Shown here: piece by piece, positions 51,804 to 61,727 of the stretch | Numbering within the stretch: the stretch's first letter is position 1 | Layout: each line of letters starts with the position of its first letter | Assembly: GCF_044761985.1 (NCBI RefSeq) | Contig: NZ_JBIWDK010000005.1 | Coordinates: 186,001-250,000 of the forward strand | Reading direction: 5' to 3' | Source of the DNA: Peribacillus sp044761985 | GTDB taxonomy: Bacteria; Bacillota; Bacilli; Bacillales; DSM-1321 | DNA length: 64,000 nucleotides | Notes under the pieces: generated by a model | Told to the model about the DNA's origin: nothing | The model's database searches: none | The model's input: only the letters and a program-made list of their open reading frames with translations | Made by a program: the position numbers and the translations under genes

Positions 51804-53674
51804 TATGCCTTAACCTCCTTATCATCATCGTCCATAAGGTCTTCTTTATGAATATGATATCCATGGTCGTCTTTGACAGAACGTATGAACATGGAACCAA
51901 ATGTAATCAAAAGCCCGATTATGATTACAGGCAAGGTCCAATTTTTATCATCCATATTATATAAAGCACCAAATGCGGCTACAAATAAACCGAATGAAAT
52001 TACTACAGGAAGGATAGAATTATTAGGCATATGAATATCACCAAGTGGCTCTGCTGGCGTCATTTCCTTTTTACCTTCCATTTTCTCGACCCAATATGGA
52101 TCTAACCCGCGGACAAGCGGAAGTTGCTTGAAATTGTAGAATGGCGGCGGTGATGGGATGGCCCATTCAAGAGTACGGCCATCTCCCCAAGGATCATTGC
52201 CGACCTTGACGTTTTTAACAGACGTAATGATAACATTTATGACTAAAACGATGACAGCAAATGCCATTAGGAAAGCCCCTACTGTACTAATCATATTTCC
52301 TGTATTAAGTCCTTGGTTATCCAAGAATGTGAATACACGACGTGGCATCCCCATTAGACCAAGGAAATGTTGAATAAAGAATGTTAAATGGAAACCAATC
52401 AAGAAAGTCCAAAAAGTGATTTTCCCTAAGCCTTCATTTAACATCGTTCCAAACATTTTCGGCCAATAGAACGTAATCCCCGCCAATAAACCCAATACAA
52501 CCCCACCGACGATTACATAGTGGAAATGGGCAACGACGAAATAACTATCATGAAACTGGTAATCAGCTGGTGCAGCTGCATTCATGATACCTGTCACGCC
52601 ACCCATTGTGAAGGAAGGGATAAAGGCGACGGCATAAAGCATTGGAACCGTGAATTTCACACTTCCGCCCCACATCGTGAAGATCCAGTTGAAAATCTTA
52701 ATACCGGTAGGTACCGCAATTGCCATAGTGGCAACGGCAAAGATTGCATTTGCAATAGGTCCTAAACCAGTGGTGAACATATGATGTGCCCATACCATGA
52801 AACCTAAGAAACCAATTAAGACGGTTGCAAACACCATGGATGAATAACCGAATAATCTTTTTCTCGAAAAAGTTGCAAAGATTTCAGAGAATATACCGAA
52901 AGCAGGCAAGATCAAGATATACACTTCCGGGTGACCGAATATCCAGAATAAATGCTCCCAAATAATCGTATTACCCCCGGCTGCGACATCGAAGAAGTTG
53001 GCTCCGAACATCCTGTCAAACATCATTAATACTAGCCCGACAGTAAGTGGTGGGAAGGCAAATAATATTAATGCAGAAACAACAAATGTTGACCATGTAA
53101 ATAGTGGCATACGCATATAGGTCATTCCTGGCGTACGCATATTGATTATGGTCACAAGGAAGTTAATCCCTGCAATTAAGGTTCCCAAACCGGAAATCTG
53201 TAGTCCCAGTACATAAAAATCAATACCATGCCCTTCAGAGTGAAGGGATAAAGATGCATAAGATGTCCAGCCTGCATCAGGGGCTCCACCTAAAAACCAT
53301 GAAAGATTTAAAAAGATACCCCCGAAGAAAAACAACCAGAAACCTAATGAGTTTAAAAATGGGAACGCAACATCACGTGCCCCAATTTGTAGCGGCACAA
53401 CTGCATTCATTACCGCAAATACCAACGGCATGGCCGCCAGGAAAATCATCGTCGTGCCGTGCATGGTCAATATTTCGTTATAAAACCCGGCACTTACAAA
53501 ATCATTATTCGGGATTGCCAGCTGGATACGGATGAACATTGCTTCCAAACCGCCGATCACAAAGAATAATCCGCCTGCAATTAGATATAAAATGGCGATT
53601 TTCTTATGGTCTACCGTTGTTAGGTAATCCCAAATCGTAGCGCCAAAACCTTTTTTATTAGCGTGCGTACTCAC
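51803..53674 (-). CDS. ctaD: Cytochrome c oxidase subunit I
   Basis: Catalytic subunit with low-spin heme a, heme a3 and CuB; reduces oxygen to water and pumps protons. The 623-residue protein has about 13-14 helices. Heme and copper ligands are recognisable: MHGTTMIFLA, HLFWIFGHPEVYILILPAFG (CuB histidine and cross-linked tyrosine), AHHMF and VVAHFHYVIVGG. It starts at GTG (53672-53674) after AAGGAGG, 24 bp downstream of ctaC. Confidence 0.97.
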   Translation of the reverse strand: MSTHANKKGFGATIWDYLTTVDHKKIAILYLIAGGLFFVIGGLEAMFIRIQLAIPNNDFVSAGFYNEILTMHGTTMIFLAAMPLVFAVMNAVVPLQIGARDVAFPFLNSLGFWLFFFGGIFLNLSWFLGGAPDAGWTSYASLSLHSEGHGIDFYVLGLQISGLGTLIAGINFLVTIINMRTPGMTYMRMPLFTWSTFVVSALILFAFPPLTVGLVLMMFDRMFGANFFDVAAGGNTIIWEHLFWIFGHPEVYILILPAFGIFSEIFATFSRKRLFGYSSMVFATVLIGFLGFMVWAHHMFTTGLGPIANAIFAVATMAIAVPTGIKIFNWIFTMWGGSVKFTVPMLYAVAFIPSFTMGGVTGIMNAAAPADYQFHDSYFVVAHFHYVIVGGVVLGLLAGITFYWPKMFGTMLNEGLGKITFWTFLIGFHLTFFIQHFLGLMGMPRRVFTFLDNQGLNTGNMISTVGAFLMAFAVIVLVINVIITSVKNVKVGNDPWGDGRTLEWAIPSPPPFYNFKQLPLVRGLDPYWVEKMEGKKEMTPAEPLGDIHMPNNSILPVVISFGLFVAAFGALYNMDDKNWTLPVIIIGLLITFGSMFIRSVKDDHGYHIHKEDLMDDDDKEVKA

Positions 53675-53698
53675 GATTTAACCTCCTTAATCAATGTT

Positions 53699-54781
53699 CT
53701 ATTTTTCTTCCACCTTGAGCTCTAAAAGGTAAGCTGTCAGTGCATTAATTTCTGAATCAGAAAGCTCGCCGTAAGTACCGGTCATTGTGTTACCCGGTTT
53801 ATACTTTTCAGGATTTTTGATCCATTTTTTCACGTTTTCTTCCGTGTGATCCAATACTCCCGCCACTCGTTCACGTTCGCCGAATGTAGCCAGGTTTGGA
53901 GCTTGACGGGCTGCTTCAGGTCTACTGTCATTTGGGGTAACCGCATGACATCCGATACAGCTTTTATTGAAGACCTCTTCCCCTTGCTTAGCAACATCCC
54001 CTTTTGCCACAGTTGCTTTTGCAGTCTTCATATCTTTAGTCCAAGCTTCGAAGTCAGCTTTTGATTTCGTAACGACCTTAAAATCCATCAATGCATGGGA
54101 TGGCCCGCAAAGCTCAGCACATTTCCCATAGAATAAATCGTTAGAATTTTCTGCCTTTTCGCTATCGAATTCTAAGAAAAATGAATTGACTCCATCAGTG
54201 TTCGTATCCATTTTCCCTCCGGCAGCCGGAATCCAAAATGAATGTTTAACATCTGAAGCTGTCAAATTGAAATAAACTTTCTGATCAGTCGGAACGACCA
54301 AATCCTGACTGGTAATTACACCTAGGTCTGGATATTCAAATTCCCACCAATAAAGGTTTGCCCTAACGTTGACCACCAAAGCATCCTTCGTTTTTCCATC
54401 TTTATCTTTCTTATCCATTGCACTAGTGTCAGCTAAGTCAAAAGTGGTAACGACAGTCGGAACAGCCAGAACAATCAAAAGAAGGATAGGAATAACAGTC
54501 CAAATAATTTCGAGTTTGTGACTTCCTTCAATTTGTTTCGGTATTGTCTCGTCGCCTTTCTTTCGGCGGAAGCGGAATAAAACTACAACGAATAAAATGA
54601 TTACTACAATAATCACCAGTACCATGATTAATGTGCTCAATACCAGTAAATCAAACTGTGTTTGCGCAACATCGCCAGCTGGCTTCAGCGTGGATAGGAA
54701 TGGTTCACCGCAGCCCGAAAGGACAAGTCCTACTATACCCAGCAAAGCAATTAGGCGCCATTTGTGCAGCCTTTTTTTCAT
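53699..54781 (-). CDS. ctaC: Cytochrome c oxidase subunit II with fused cytochrome c
   Basis: Electron-entry subunit of caa3 oxidase. The 360-residue protein has a lipoprotein-like signal (VLSGCGEP, Cys at about residue 24), two membrane helices, the CuA cupredoxin domain (HSFWIPAAGGKMDTN and YGKCAELCGPSHALM with both copper cysteines) and a C-terminal cytochrome c domain with the heme motif CIGCH and distal methionine region NTMTGTYGELSD. The fused heme domain identifies a caa3-type oxidase rather than a quinol oxidase. Confidence 0.97.
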   Translation of the reverse strand: MKKRLHKWRLIALLGIVGLVLSGCGEPFLSTLKPAGDVAQTQFDLLVLSTLIMVLVIIVVIILFVVVLFRFRRKKGDETIPKQIEGSHKLEIIWTVIPILLLIVLAVPTVVTTFDLADTSAMDKKDKDGKTKDALVVNVRANLYWWEFEYPDLGVITSQDLVVPTDQKVYFNLTASDVKHSFWIPAAGGKMDTNTDGVNSFFLEFDSEKAENSNDLFYGKCAELCGPSHALMDFKVVTKSKADFEAWTKDMKTAKATVAKGDVAKQGEEVFNKSCIGCHAVTPNDSRPEAARQAPNLATFGERERVAGVLDHTEENVKKWIKNPEKYKPGNTMTGTYGELSDSEINALTAYLLELKVEEK

Positions 54782-54867
54782 AGCTTCAGAAACCCCTCTT
54801 TCATCAAAATTTTCTCACAAAATTCAAAATGGGCGCTATTGCGAATATTCTCTCTATGTCAATTTCT

Positions 54868-54898
54868 TTAAAAGAAAGAATCCCTAAACTAAGGATTA
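54868..54898 (-). terminator. Possible ctaB terminator
   Basis: Minus strand stem AATCCTTA / TAGGGATT (54879-54896) followed by CTTTCTTTTAAAG. It is a short stem with one imperfect pair, 140 bp after the ctaB stop. Confidence 0.4.
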
Positions 54899-55040
54899 CT
54901 CTAGTGAATCAAACCGCTCTAAGGATGGAATCTCATGATGTTTTTCTGAATAATATGTATAGCGGTCAGTGTCCAATTTATTATCAAGTAAGGTGCAGCC
55001 CATTAACAAACGGGCTACAACCCTATGATATATACTAAGT

Positions 55041-55979
55041 TTAAATAAGTGTAACGATAACCATCGCTACAAATAATATAGTCATATAATTAAGCGAATA
55101 TACAAACATGGAAGTTGCCCACTTAATATCATCTTTCTTTTTATACCCCTTCAATCCCAAAATAAGCCAGCCGGTACTTAATAGTGCGGCCAAGACAACT
55201 AATGGAGTGCCTAAGGGAGTTAAAAAGAATGGAATGAACATTAAAGCAATGATCCATACTATAATTGATTTTTTTGCCCTTTTAAAGCCTTTTACAACAG
55301 GAAGCATTGGAACCCCAGCTGCCCGATATTCCTCAACCCGCCTCATTGCAAGGGCGTAAAAATGTGGGGGCTGCCAAAGGAACATGATAGCGAATAAAAC
55401 CCACGCAATCGCATCAAGGTTTGGATCGATCGCTGCCCATCCAATCAGGGGTGGGACCGCTCCCGAGATACTGCCTATTATGGTATTCGAAACAAATCTT
55501 CTTTTGAAAATCATCGTATAAAGAACCACATAGGCGAATACGCCAAACGCCCCAATCAATAGCGTCGTCATATTAGTCAAGGCAAGTAAAATAAGTCCTG
55601 TAATAATCAAGCCAAAACTTAGGAACAACACCCTGGAAGGTTGTGCTTTTCCAGTTACAGTAGGACGGTTTTTTGTTCGTTCCATCAAATGATCGATATC
55701 CCGATCATAGTAATTATTAAAACTGCAAGATCCAGCCATGATAAGAGCCGAGCCTGCAAGAGTATAGAACACCACATCAAGATTACTAAAAAAGCTAAGT
55801 CCTGCAAAGTGAATCGCTAACCACACCCCAGTAAAAGCCGTGATTATATTTGAATTGACAATCCCCACTTTAATAAGTGCCAGAAAGTCTTTCCAGGCTG
55901 TAGTTTTTGGTATATCCGATTGAAGGGTGGCTTTACTGTCCTTCAAGACAGCTTCTGACATACCCCTTGTTTCTGACAT
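55041..55979 (-). CDS. ctaB: Heme O synthase (protoheme IX farnesyltransferase)
   Basis: UbiA-family prenyltransferase that farnesylates protoheme to heme O, the precursor of heme A. The 312-residue protein has eight to nine helices and both aspartate-rich motifs: NNYYDRDIDHLMERTKNRP near residue 88 and the second loop around RRVEEYRAAGVPMLPVV. It starts with ATG after AGGAGGAAAA. It is divergent from ctaA and shares its long upstream region, as in B. subtilis. Confidence 0.96.
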   Translation of the reverse strand: MSETRGMSEAVLKDSKATLQSDIPKTTAWKDFLALIKVGIVNSNIITAFTGVWLAIHFAGLSFFSNLDVVFYTLAGSALIMAGSCSFNNYYDRDIDHLMERTKNRPTVTGKAQPSRVLFLSFGLIITGLILLALTNMTTLLIGAFGVFAYVVLYTMIFKRRFVSNTIIGSISGAVPPLIGWAAIDPNLDAIAWVLFAIMFLWQPPHFYALAMRRVEEYRAAGVPMLPVVKGFKRAKKSIIVWIIALMFIPFFLTPLGTPLVVLAALLSTGWLILGLKGYKKKDDIKWATSMFVYSLNYMTILFVAMVIVTLI

Positions 55980-56482
55980 TTGTTTTCCTCCTTTGAATCA
56001 CTCAAAAACATGCAAAAGTAAAAGGTAGCACACTTAGTACATAACTATAAATCATTATTTCATACTTTTCTATATTTGTAACCAAGGAAGCGCAAACAAA
56101 AAGTAAATAATTTACTTTTTGCCTATATCATTGACAATTTAAGAAACCATTCAAAGCAACTATACTATATAGTGTTCATCCATAACAGTAAAAATTAGTA
56201 AAATCATTTCTTCAATATATTAAAACACATTTTTGGAAGCTTTTGTGAAATTTTTTCGAATAATTTTTGACCAAATTGTGTCGAGTTATTTTTCGATGAA
56301 AATACTGTAAACATCATGAATTTCACTTAAATCGCCATGTGGCGATCATTTTGGAAATATCCTACATATTCCCCCATTTCACTCTTTTTTACCATCCCCA
56401 CTTCTTCAATTTTTATCAAATTCCCTTCTGAGTTTCAATCCATATTGATGGTAGCATTTAGGGATGCACTTTTTTTCGAACT
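55980..56482. promoter_or_regulatory. Divergent ctaB-ctaA control region with ResD-like site
   Basis: About 500 bp, very AT-rich. TTTGTGAAA at 56242-56250 resembles the ResD-binding sequence known upstream of B. subtilis ctaA (TTTGTGAAT-like). A short inverted repeat CTATACTATATAG lies at 56159-56171. I see no clear ctaB promoter; TTGGTT near 56083-56088 on minus lacks a good -10. Regulation by ResD is an inference. Confidence 0.4.
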
Positions 56483-56511
56483 TGTAAAATCATACTATTT
56501 TGTGTAATATC
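56483..56511 (+). promoter_or_regulatory. Candidate sigma-A promoter of ctaA
   Basis: Plus strand TTGTAA (56483-56488), 17-bp spacer, TAATAT (56506-56511), about 105 bp before the ctaA start. A GAGGAGG sequence at 56513-56519 right after the -10 has no start codon at usable distance. Confidence 0.5.
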
Positions 56512-56615
56512 GAGGAGGTTCTACAAATATTTATCAATTACATTATGATATGATAATATGGTATGGATTTAATAAAACTAACTAATATGACTCCAAGAAA
56601 AAGGTGGGACTACTG

Positions 56616-57599
56616 GTGAAATCGTCACTTAAATGGTTTGCTGTTTTAACTACGATTGTAATGCTCTTTATCTTAATAGGGGGAGCCTTAGTCACAAAGA
56701 CCGATTCCGGCATGGGCTGTGGTAGATCATGGCCATTATGTAATGGTCAATTAATCCCCGAAAAAATTACGTTCGCATTGGTTATTGAACTCTCCCATCG
56801 GGTTGTCTCAGGTGTAGGCGGATTCATGGTGCTGCTTTTATCAGTTATGTCTTGGCGAAAAATAGGTCATATTCGCGAAGCCCGCTTTCTATCGATTCTT
56901 TCATTCGGCTTCCTAGTTCTTCAAGGATTAATAGGAGCTGCTGCAGTTCTTTGGTCTCAATCTGATTTTGTTTTGGCTCTCCACTTTGGTATTTCCCTTA
57001 TATCCTTTGCTTCCGTATTTTTATTAACCCTATTGATTTTCGAAGTGGACAAGAAGTTTGAGGCTGATAAACTGATTGTTGACAAAAGAATGGGATTTCA
57101 CATTACCGGCATTTTGATTTTTTGTTTACTGGTCGTATATACCGGTGCTCTCGTAAGACATACTGAATCTAGTCTTATATGTAAAGATTGGCCTCTATGT
57201 GGGAATGGAACCTTCCTACCTACTAACACCTATGAATGGATACAAATGGGTCATAGGGCGATAGCAGGGATGATTTTCTTATGGGTTTCCTACGCTACCT
57301 TTTTGGCACATAAACACTATAAACATCAACGGGTCATATATGGTGGTTGGAATGCAGCATTCATTTTAGTCTTTTTACAAGTAACCGCCGGAGCTTTCAT
57401 TATCTTTTCTAAACAAAATCTATATATTGCATTGGCACATGCTTTATTTATAGCCTGTTTTTTCGGGGTGATGAGCTATTTGCTTCTTCTCACTACAAGA
57501 AGCAAGAAAAACGCATTACTTATTGAAAAGGAGAATCAAGTTTCTTCTATTAATGAACGAGATGAGGGAATTGTATCACCGACCATTCCTGCCAGATGA
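56616..57599 (+). CDS. ctaA: Heme A synthase
   Basis: Oxidises the C8 methyl of heme O to formyl, giving heme A. I prefer the GTG at 56616 as start (AAAGGTGG eight bases upstream); an in-frame GTG at 56604 lies inside that site. The result is 327 residues with eight helices. The extracytoplasmic cysteine pair GMGCGRSWPLCNG and a second pair (CKDWPLCGNG) are present. Membrane histidines occur in IELSHRVVSG, LHFGISLIS, MGHRAIAG and LAHALFIA. Confidence 0.95.
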   Translation: MKSSLKWFAVLTTIVMLFILIGGALVTKTDSGMGCGRSWPLCNGQLIPEKITFALVIELSHRVVSGVGGFMVLLLSVMSWRKIGHIREARFLSILSFGFLVLQGLIGAAAVLWSQSDFVLALHFGISLISFASVFLLTLLIFEVDKKFEADKLIVDKRMGFHITGILIFCLLVVYTGALVRHTESSLICKDWPLCGNGTFLPTNTYEWIQMGHRAIAGMIFLWVSYATFLAHKHYKHQRVIYGGWNAAFILVFLQVTAGAFIIFSKQNLYIALAHALFIACFFGVMSYLLLLTTRSKKNALLIEKENQVSSINERDEGIVSPTIPAR

Positions 57600-57622
57600 C
57601 GTCTGACTTTTCAAACAATAGC

Positions 57623-57669
57623 AGGTATACAAAAAGCCATCATTCAAAATGATGGCTTTTTGTATACCT
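57623..57669 (+). terminator. ctaA terminator, perfect 22-bp inverted repeat
   Basis: AGGTATACAAAAAGCCATCATT (given here as two parts: AGGTATACAAA and AAGCCATCATT) at 57623-57644 pairs without mismatch with 57648-57669 around a 3-nt loop. The T run lies inside the second arm, so a shorter stem AAAAAGCCATCATT / AATGATGGCTTTTT is the working terminator in either direction. Confidence 0.8.
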
Positions 57670-57685
57670 GTTAAAAGGATAGCCT

Positions 57686-57730
57686 GAAAGAGGGCACTCC
57701 AGATGTTATCCCATCCGTGCGCCCTCTTTC
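57686..57730 (-). terminator. pyc terminator
   Basis: Stem GAAAGAGGGC / GCCCTCTTTC (57686-57695 with 57721-57730) with inner pairing and a long loop. The T run after it on the minus strand is weak. Confidence 0.6.
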
Positions 57731-57756
57731 AAAGCTAGTCTCTGACTCTCTTAGAG

Positions 57757-60700
57757 TTACTTAGTTATTTCAATCAATAGATCACCTGTACTGATGGCTT
57801 CTCCGTCTTTAACATAAATGTCTTTAATTGTACCAGAGAAAGGTGCTTGTACAGTTGTTTCCATTTTCATGGCTTCTGTAATGATCAGGTGATCACCCTG
57901 CTTGACTTGATCGCCTTTTTCGACGACAACGCGGATGACCGTACCAGGCATCGTAGCCCCAATATGTTCTTTATTTTTGGTGTCAGCCTTGATTTTGGTT
58001 TGCACGGACGATTTAATATTCTCATCCTTGATGATGACTTCACGAGATTGACCATTCAATTCAAAATACACAACCCGTGTGCCATCAGGCAATGGCTGTC
58101 CAATTGACACTAATTTAACGATAAGGGTTTTCCCCTTTTCTATTTCGACTTCGATTTCTTCTCCTAATCTCATGCCATATAAGAAAGTGGCTGTGTCTAG
58201 GTTGGATACATCGCCGAATAACTCTTTCGTTTTATTATAATCCAAGAATACTTTAGGATATAGGGCATATGCAAGCACATCGAAGTCTGTGACAGGACGT
58301 CCCACTTCTCGGAACAACTCTTCTCTTAATGCATCAAAATCTACAGCTTCCAGTAGTTCACCTGGTCTAACTGTAATCGGTTTTTTCCCTTTCAGGATAA
58401 CTTCCTGAAGTTCCTTTGGAAAACCTCCTGTTGGTTGTCCCAAGTACCCCTCGAATAATTCAATAACGGAATCAGGAAAATCAATGGCTTGACCCTTTGT
58501 AAGAACATCCTCTTCCGAAAGGCTATTTTGTACCATGAATAAGGCCATGTCGCCTACAACTTTTGAAGATGGTGTCACTTTAACGATATCTCCGAACATG
58601 ACATTGACGCGTCGATACATTTCCTTCACTTCATGCCAACGATCTCCAAGACCTACTGCTTTAGCCTGCTGTTGTAGATTACTATACTGTCCACCTGGCA
58701 TTTCATGCTTATAAACTTCCGTGTGGGGTGCATTCATGCCACTTTCGAAGTCTTTATAGAACTTCCGTACCTCTCCCCAATACTCTCCTAGACGTTCAAG
58801 TGAATCCACTTCAAGTTTAGGCTGTCTACCCGATCCCTCCAGTGCATAATGAAGGGTTTGAATACTTGGCTGCGAAGTTAAGCCTGCAAGCGAGCCAATC
58901 GCCGTATCCACAATATCCACTCCTGCTTCAATGGCTTTTGAGTACGTAAAGATACCATTTCCGCTCGTATCATGCGAATGCAAATGAATAGGTAGAGAAG
59001 TCGTTTCCTTCAATTCCGATACAAGACGGTAAGCCGCATCCGGTTTCAAAAGACCTGCCATATCTTTGATAGCTAGAATATGAGCACCTGCATGCTCCAA
59101 TTCCTTCGCCATGTTTTTATAGTATTCTATATTATATTTGCTGCGCGATGAATCATTCAAATCACCTGTGTAACAAATGGCCGCTTCGGCAATTTTACCA
59201 GATTGGCGGACAGCATCAATAGCCACTTCCATCCCTTTTACCCAGTTTAAGCTGTCGAAGATCCGGAAGACATCAATACCCGCCGCCGCTGATTTCTCAA
59301 CGAATTCCTGTATGACATTGTCGGGATAGTTTTTATAACCCACTGCATTGGAAGCTCTTAAAAGCATTTGTAACAGGACATTAGGCGCTTTTTTCCTGAA
59401 ACTTAACAAACGCTCCCATGGATCTTCTTTCAAGAAGCGATAGGCTACATCAAACGTTGCCCCGCCCCACATTTCCATGGAAAATAGGTTTGGAAGTAAT
59501 TTTGCTGTAGGCTCTGCAATGTCCAGTATATCCTTTGATCTAATTCTTGTAGCCAATAATGATTGATGTGCATCACGGAAAGTCGTATCCGTAATTAATA
59601 CTTCTTTCTGTTCCTTAATCCAGTTAACCAGGCCTTCTGCTCCTCGTTCGTCTAGAATATTCTTCGTACCTGGAGTAAGCGGCAGATTCTTGACATCCGG
59701 AATCGGTGCTGGGTCAAAGACCGGTTTTTTCTTCGTTTCCACACCTGGAAAACCATTCACCGTTACATTGCCGATATATGAAAGCATTTTTGTTCCACGG
59801 TCTTTTCTGACTGGGAAGTTAAACAATTCAGGCGTTGAATCGATAAATGAAGTATCGTACTCGCCCGTAATGAAATTCTTATGTTTGACAACATTCTCAA
59901 GGAATGGGATGTTTGTTTTAATTCCTCGAATCCTAAATTCCTTCAGGTTACGCACCATTTTGGAAGCAGCCTGCTCAAATGATAGTGCATGTGTTGAAAG
60001 CTTGACTAGCAAGGAATCATAATATGGGGTAATCACTGCACCTTGGAATCCATTACCTGCATCCAGACGTACGCCAAATCCTCCACCCGAACGGTAAACC
60101 ATCATTTTTCCAGTGTCAGGCATAAAATTATTCAACGGATCTTCGGTTGTTACCCTTGATTGGATTGCATACCCATTTGTTTTAATGCCCGCTTGTTCTG
60201 GAATGGCGATCTTTTTACCATGTAGTTCATGGCCTTCGGCAATCATGATTTGCGATTGGACAATATCGATTCCTGTAATCATTTCGGTAATGGTATGCTC
60301 TACCTGAACCCTTGGATTGACTTCAATGAAATAAAATTCACCATTTGCCACAAGGAACTCCACTGTCCCAGCATTGACATAGTCGATATTTTTGGCCAAT
60401 TTGACGGCAGCCTCGCAAATCTCTTCTCTAAGGCTCTCCGGAAGCGAAACTGAAGGAGCAACTTCAACGACTTTTTGATGACGTCTTTGCACCGAGCAGT
60501 CACGTTCATATAAATGAACGGTATTACCATGAGAATCTGCCAAGATTTGAACTTCGATATGCTTTGGATTTTTAATGTATCTCTCTACGTATACTTCATC
60601 ATTCCCAAAGGCTGCTTTCGCTTCAGATTTACAGCGATTGTATGCTTCTTCGGTTTCTTCAAGTTTTTCGACAATACGCATGCCGCGTCCGCCTCCACCA

Positions 60701-61194
60701 AGTGAGGCTTTTATAATAATGGGGAAGCCATACTTCTTACCGAATTCTTTTACTTCTTCCACGCTTGTTACTGGTCCATCACTGCCTGGAATGACCGGAA
60801 TACCAGCCAGTTCAGCTTGTGTTCTAGCTTTTACCTTGTCCCCAAACATATCTAAATGCCTTGATTCAGGTCCGATGAAGATAATTCCCTCTTCTTCGCA
60901 ACGTTTAGCAAAATCTATATTTTCTGAAAGGAAGCCATAACCAGGATGAATAGCGTCAACTCCACTCATTTTGGCAATTGAAATAATCCCTTCAATATCC
61001 AAATATGCATCGATTGGCTTTTTACCTTCACCAACCAGATATGCTTCATCAGCCTTATAGCGGTGATAGGATCCGTAATCTTCCTTGGAATAGATTGCAA
61101 CTGTACAAATGTCTAATTCCGTACATGCCCGAAAAATTCGAATCGCAATTTCCCCGCGATTTGCCGCAAGTACCTTTTCTATACGTTTAACCAT
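57757..61194 (-). CDS. pyc: Pyruvate carboxylase
   Basis: Biotin enzyme that makes oxaloacetate from pyruvate, bicarbonate and ATP to refill the TCA cycle. The ATG at 61192-61194 follows GGGTGG and gives 1145 residues (B. subtilis PycA 1148). Domains in order: biotin carboxylase (about 1-455, with KASLGGGGRGMRIV and EVNPRVQVEHTITEM), carboxyltransferase (about 525-800, TDTTFRDAHQSLLATR and the metal-binding HLHSHDTSGNG), allosteric/PC domain, and a C-terminal biotinyl domain with the biotin lysine in TEAMKMETT near residue 1110. Confidence 0.97.
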   Translation of the reverse strand: MVKRIEKVLAANRGEIAIRIFRACTELDICTVAIYSKEDYGSYHRYKADEAYLVGEGKKPIDAYLDIEGIISIAKMSGVDAIHPGYGFLSENIDFAKRCEEEGIIFIGPESRHLDMFGDKVKARTQAELAGIPVIPGSDGPVTSVEEVKEFGKKYGFPIIIKASLGGGGRGMRIVEKLEETEEAYNRCKSEAKAAFGNDEVYVERYIKNPKHIEVQILADSHGNTVHLYERDCSVQRRHQKVVEVAPSVSLPESLREEICEAAVKLAKNIDYVNAGTVEFLVANGEFYFIEVNPRVQVEHTITEMITGIDIVQSQIMIAEGHELHGKKIAIPEQAGIKTNGYAIQSRVTTEDPLNNFMPDTGKMMVYRSGGGFGVRLDAGNGFQGAVITPYYDSLLVKLSTHALSFEQAASKMVRNLKEFRIRGIKTNIPFLENVVKHKNFITGEYDTSFIDSTPELFNFPVRKDRGTKMLSYIGNVTVNGFPGVETKKKPVFDPAPIPDVKNLPLTPGTKNILDERGAEGLVNWIKEQKEVLITDTTFRDAHQSLLATRIRSKDILDIAEPTAKLLPNLFSMEMWGGATFDVAYRFLKEDPWERLLSFRKKAPNVLLQMLLRASNAVGYKNYPDNVIQEFVEKSAAAGIDVFRIFDSLNWVKGMEVAIDAVRQSGKIAEAAICYTGDLNDSSRSKYNIEYYKNMAKELEHAGAHILAIKDMAGLLKPDAAYRLVSELKETTSLPIHLHSHDTSGNGIFTYSKAIEAGVDIVDTAIGSLAGLTSQPSIQTLHYALEGSGRQPKLEVDSLERLGEYWGEVRKFYKDFESGMNAPHTEVYKHEMPGGQYSNLQQQAKAVGLGDRWHEVKEMYRRVNVMFGDIVKVTPSSKVVGDMALFMVQNSLSEEDVLTKGQAIDFPDSVIELFEGYLGQPTGGFPKELQEVILKGKKPITVRPGELLEAVDFDALREELFREVGRPVTDFDVLAYALYPKVFLDYNKTKELFGDVSNLDTATFLYGMRLGEEIEVEIEKGKTLIVKLVSIGQPLPDGTRVVYFELNGQSREVIIKDENIKSSVQTKIKADTKNKEHIGATMPGTVIRVVVEKGDQVKQGDHLIITEAMKMETTVQAPFSGTIKDIYVKDGEAISTGDLLIEITK

Positions 61195-61676
61195 TGCTAC
61201 CACCCTAATCAATATGTATTTTTATAAATATATAGAAAAAAAGTGTGAGAGATATCACAACTTTTCATTCTCCATTAATAGAGATAACTTAAACGTCCAT
61301 TTCATTAAGTGAATAATGAAAAAGAATAAAGCAAAATTTTTAAATAATTACTATTATTATGATATACCAACTTTTCGTACTTTTCACTTTAATAAGTAAT
61401 TAATATAACCATAATACTAAAATAAACTGAATACAATAAAAAAATAAAAAATTCTTTCGTTTATATTTAAAAGTATTTTTCAATCCACTTTTTGTCTTAG
61501 TGCCATTGGATCAGCAACCGTATTCAAGTTTTGTATAATATTAAATGTTGTGAATGAATTTGATACATCATTACTAATATAAAAACATAAAAAGGACTAA
61601 ACAAAGAATGTTCCGTCCTATTAGTATAACACTTTTAAAATAAGTATAACCTATTCATTTGATTATGTATACAAAT
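61195..61676. other. AT-rich intergenic region pyc-ylaN, site where ftsW is expected
   Basis: About 480 bp of very AT-rich sequence between pyc and the ylaN terminator. In B. subtilis ftsW (ylaO) lies here. No SEDS-type sequence and no frame above 67 codons is present. No promoter stands out clearly. Confidence 0.6.
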
Positions 61677-61711
61677 AAAAAACTCAAACAATCATCGAGA
61701 TTTGTTTGAGT
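61677..61711 (-). terminator. ylaN terminator
   Basis: Minus strand stem AACTCAAACA / TGTTTGAGTT (61681-61711), loop AATCTCGATGA, then TTTTTATTTG. Confidence 0.85.
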
Positions 61712-61727
61712 TAGTATGTGCTATATA

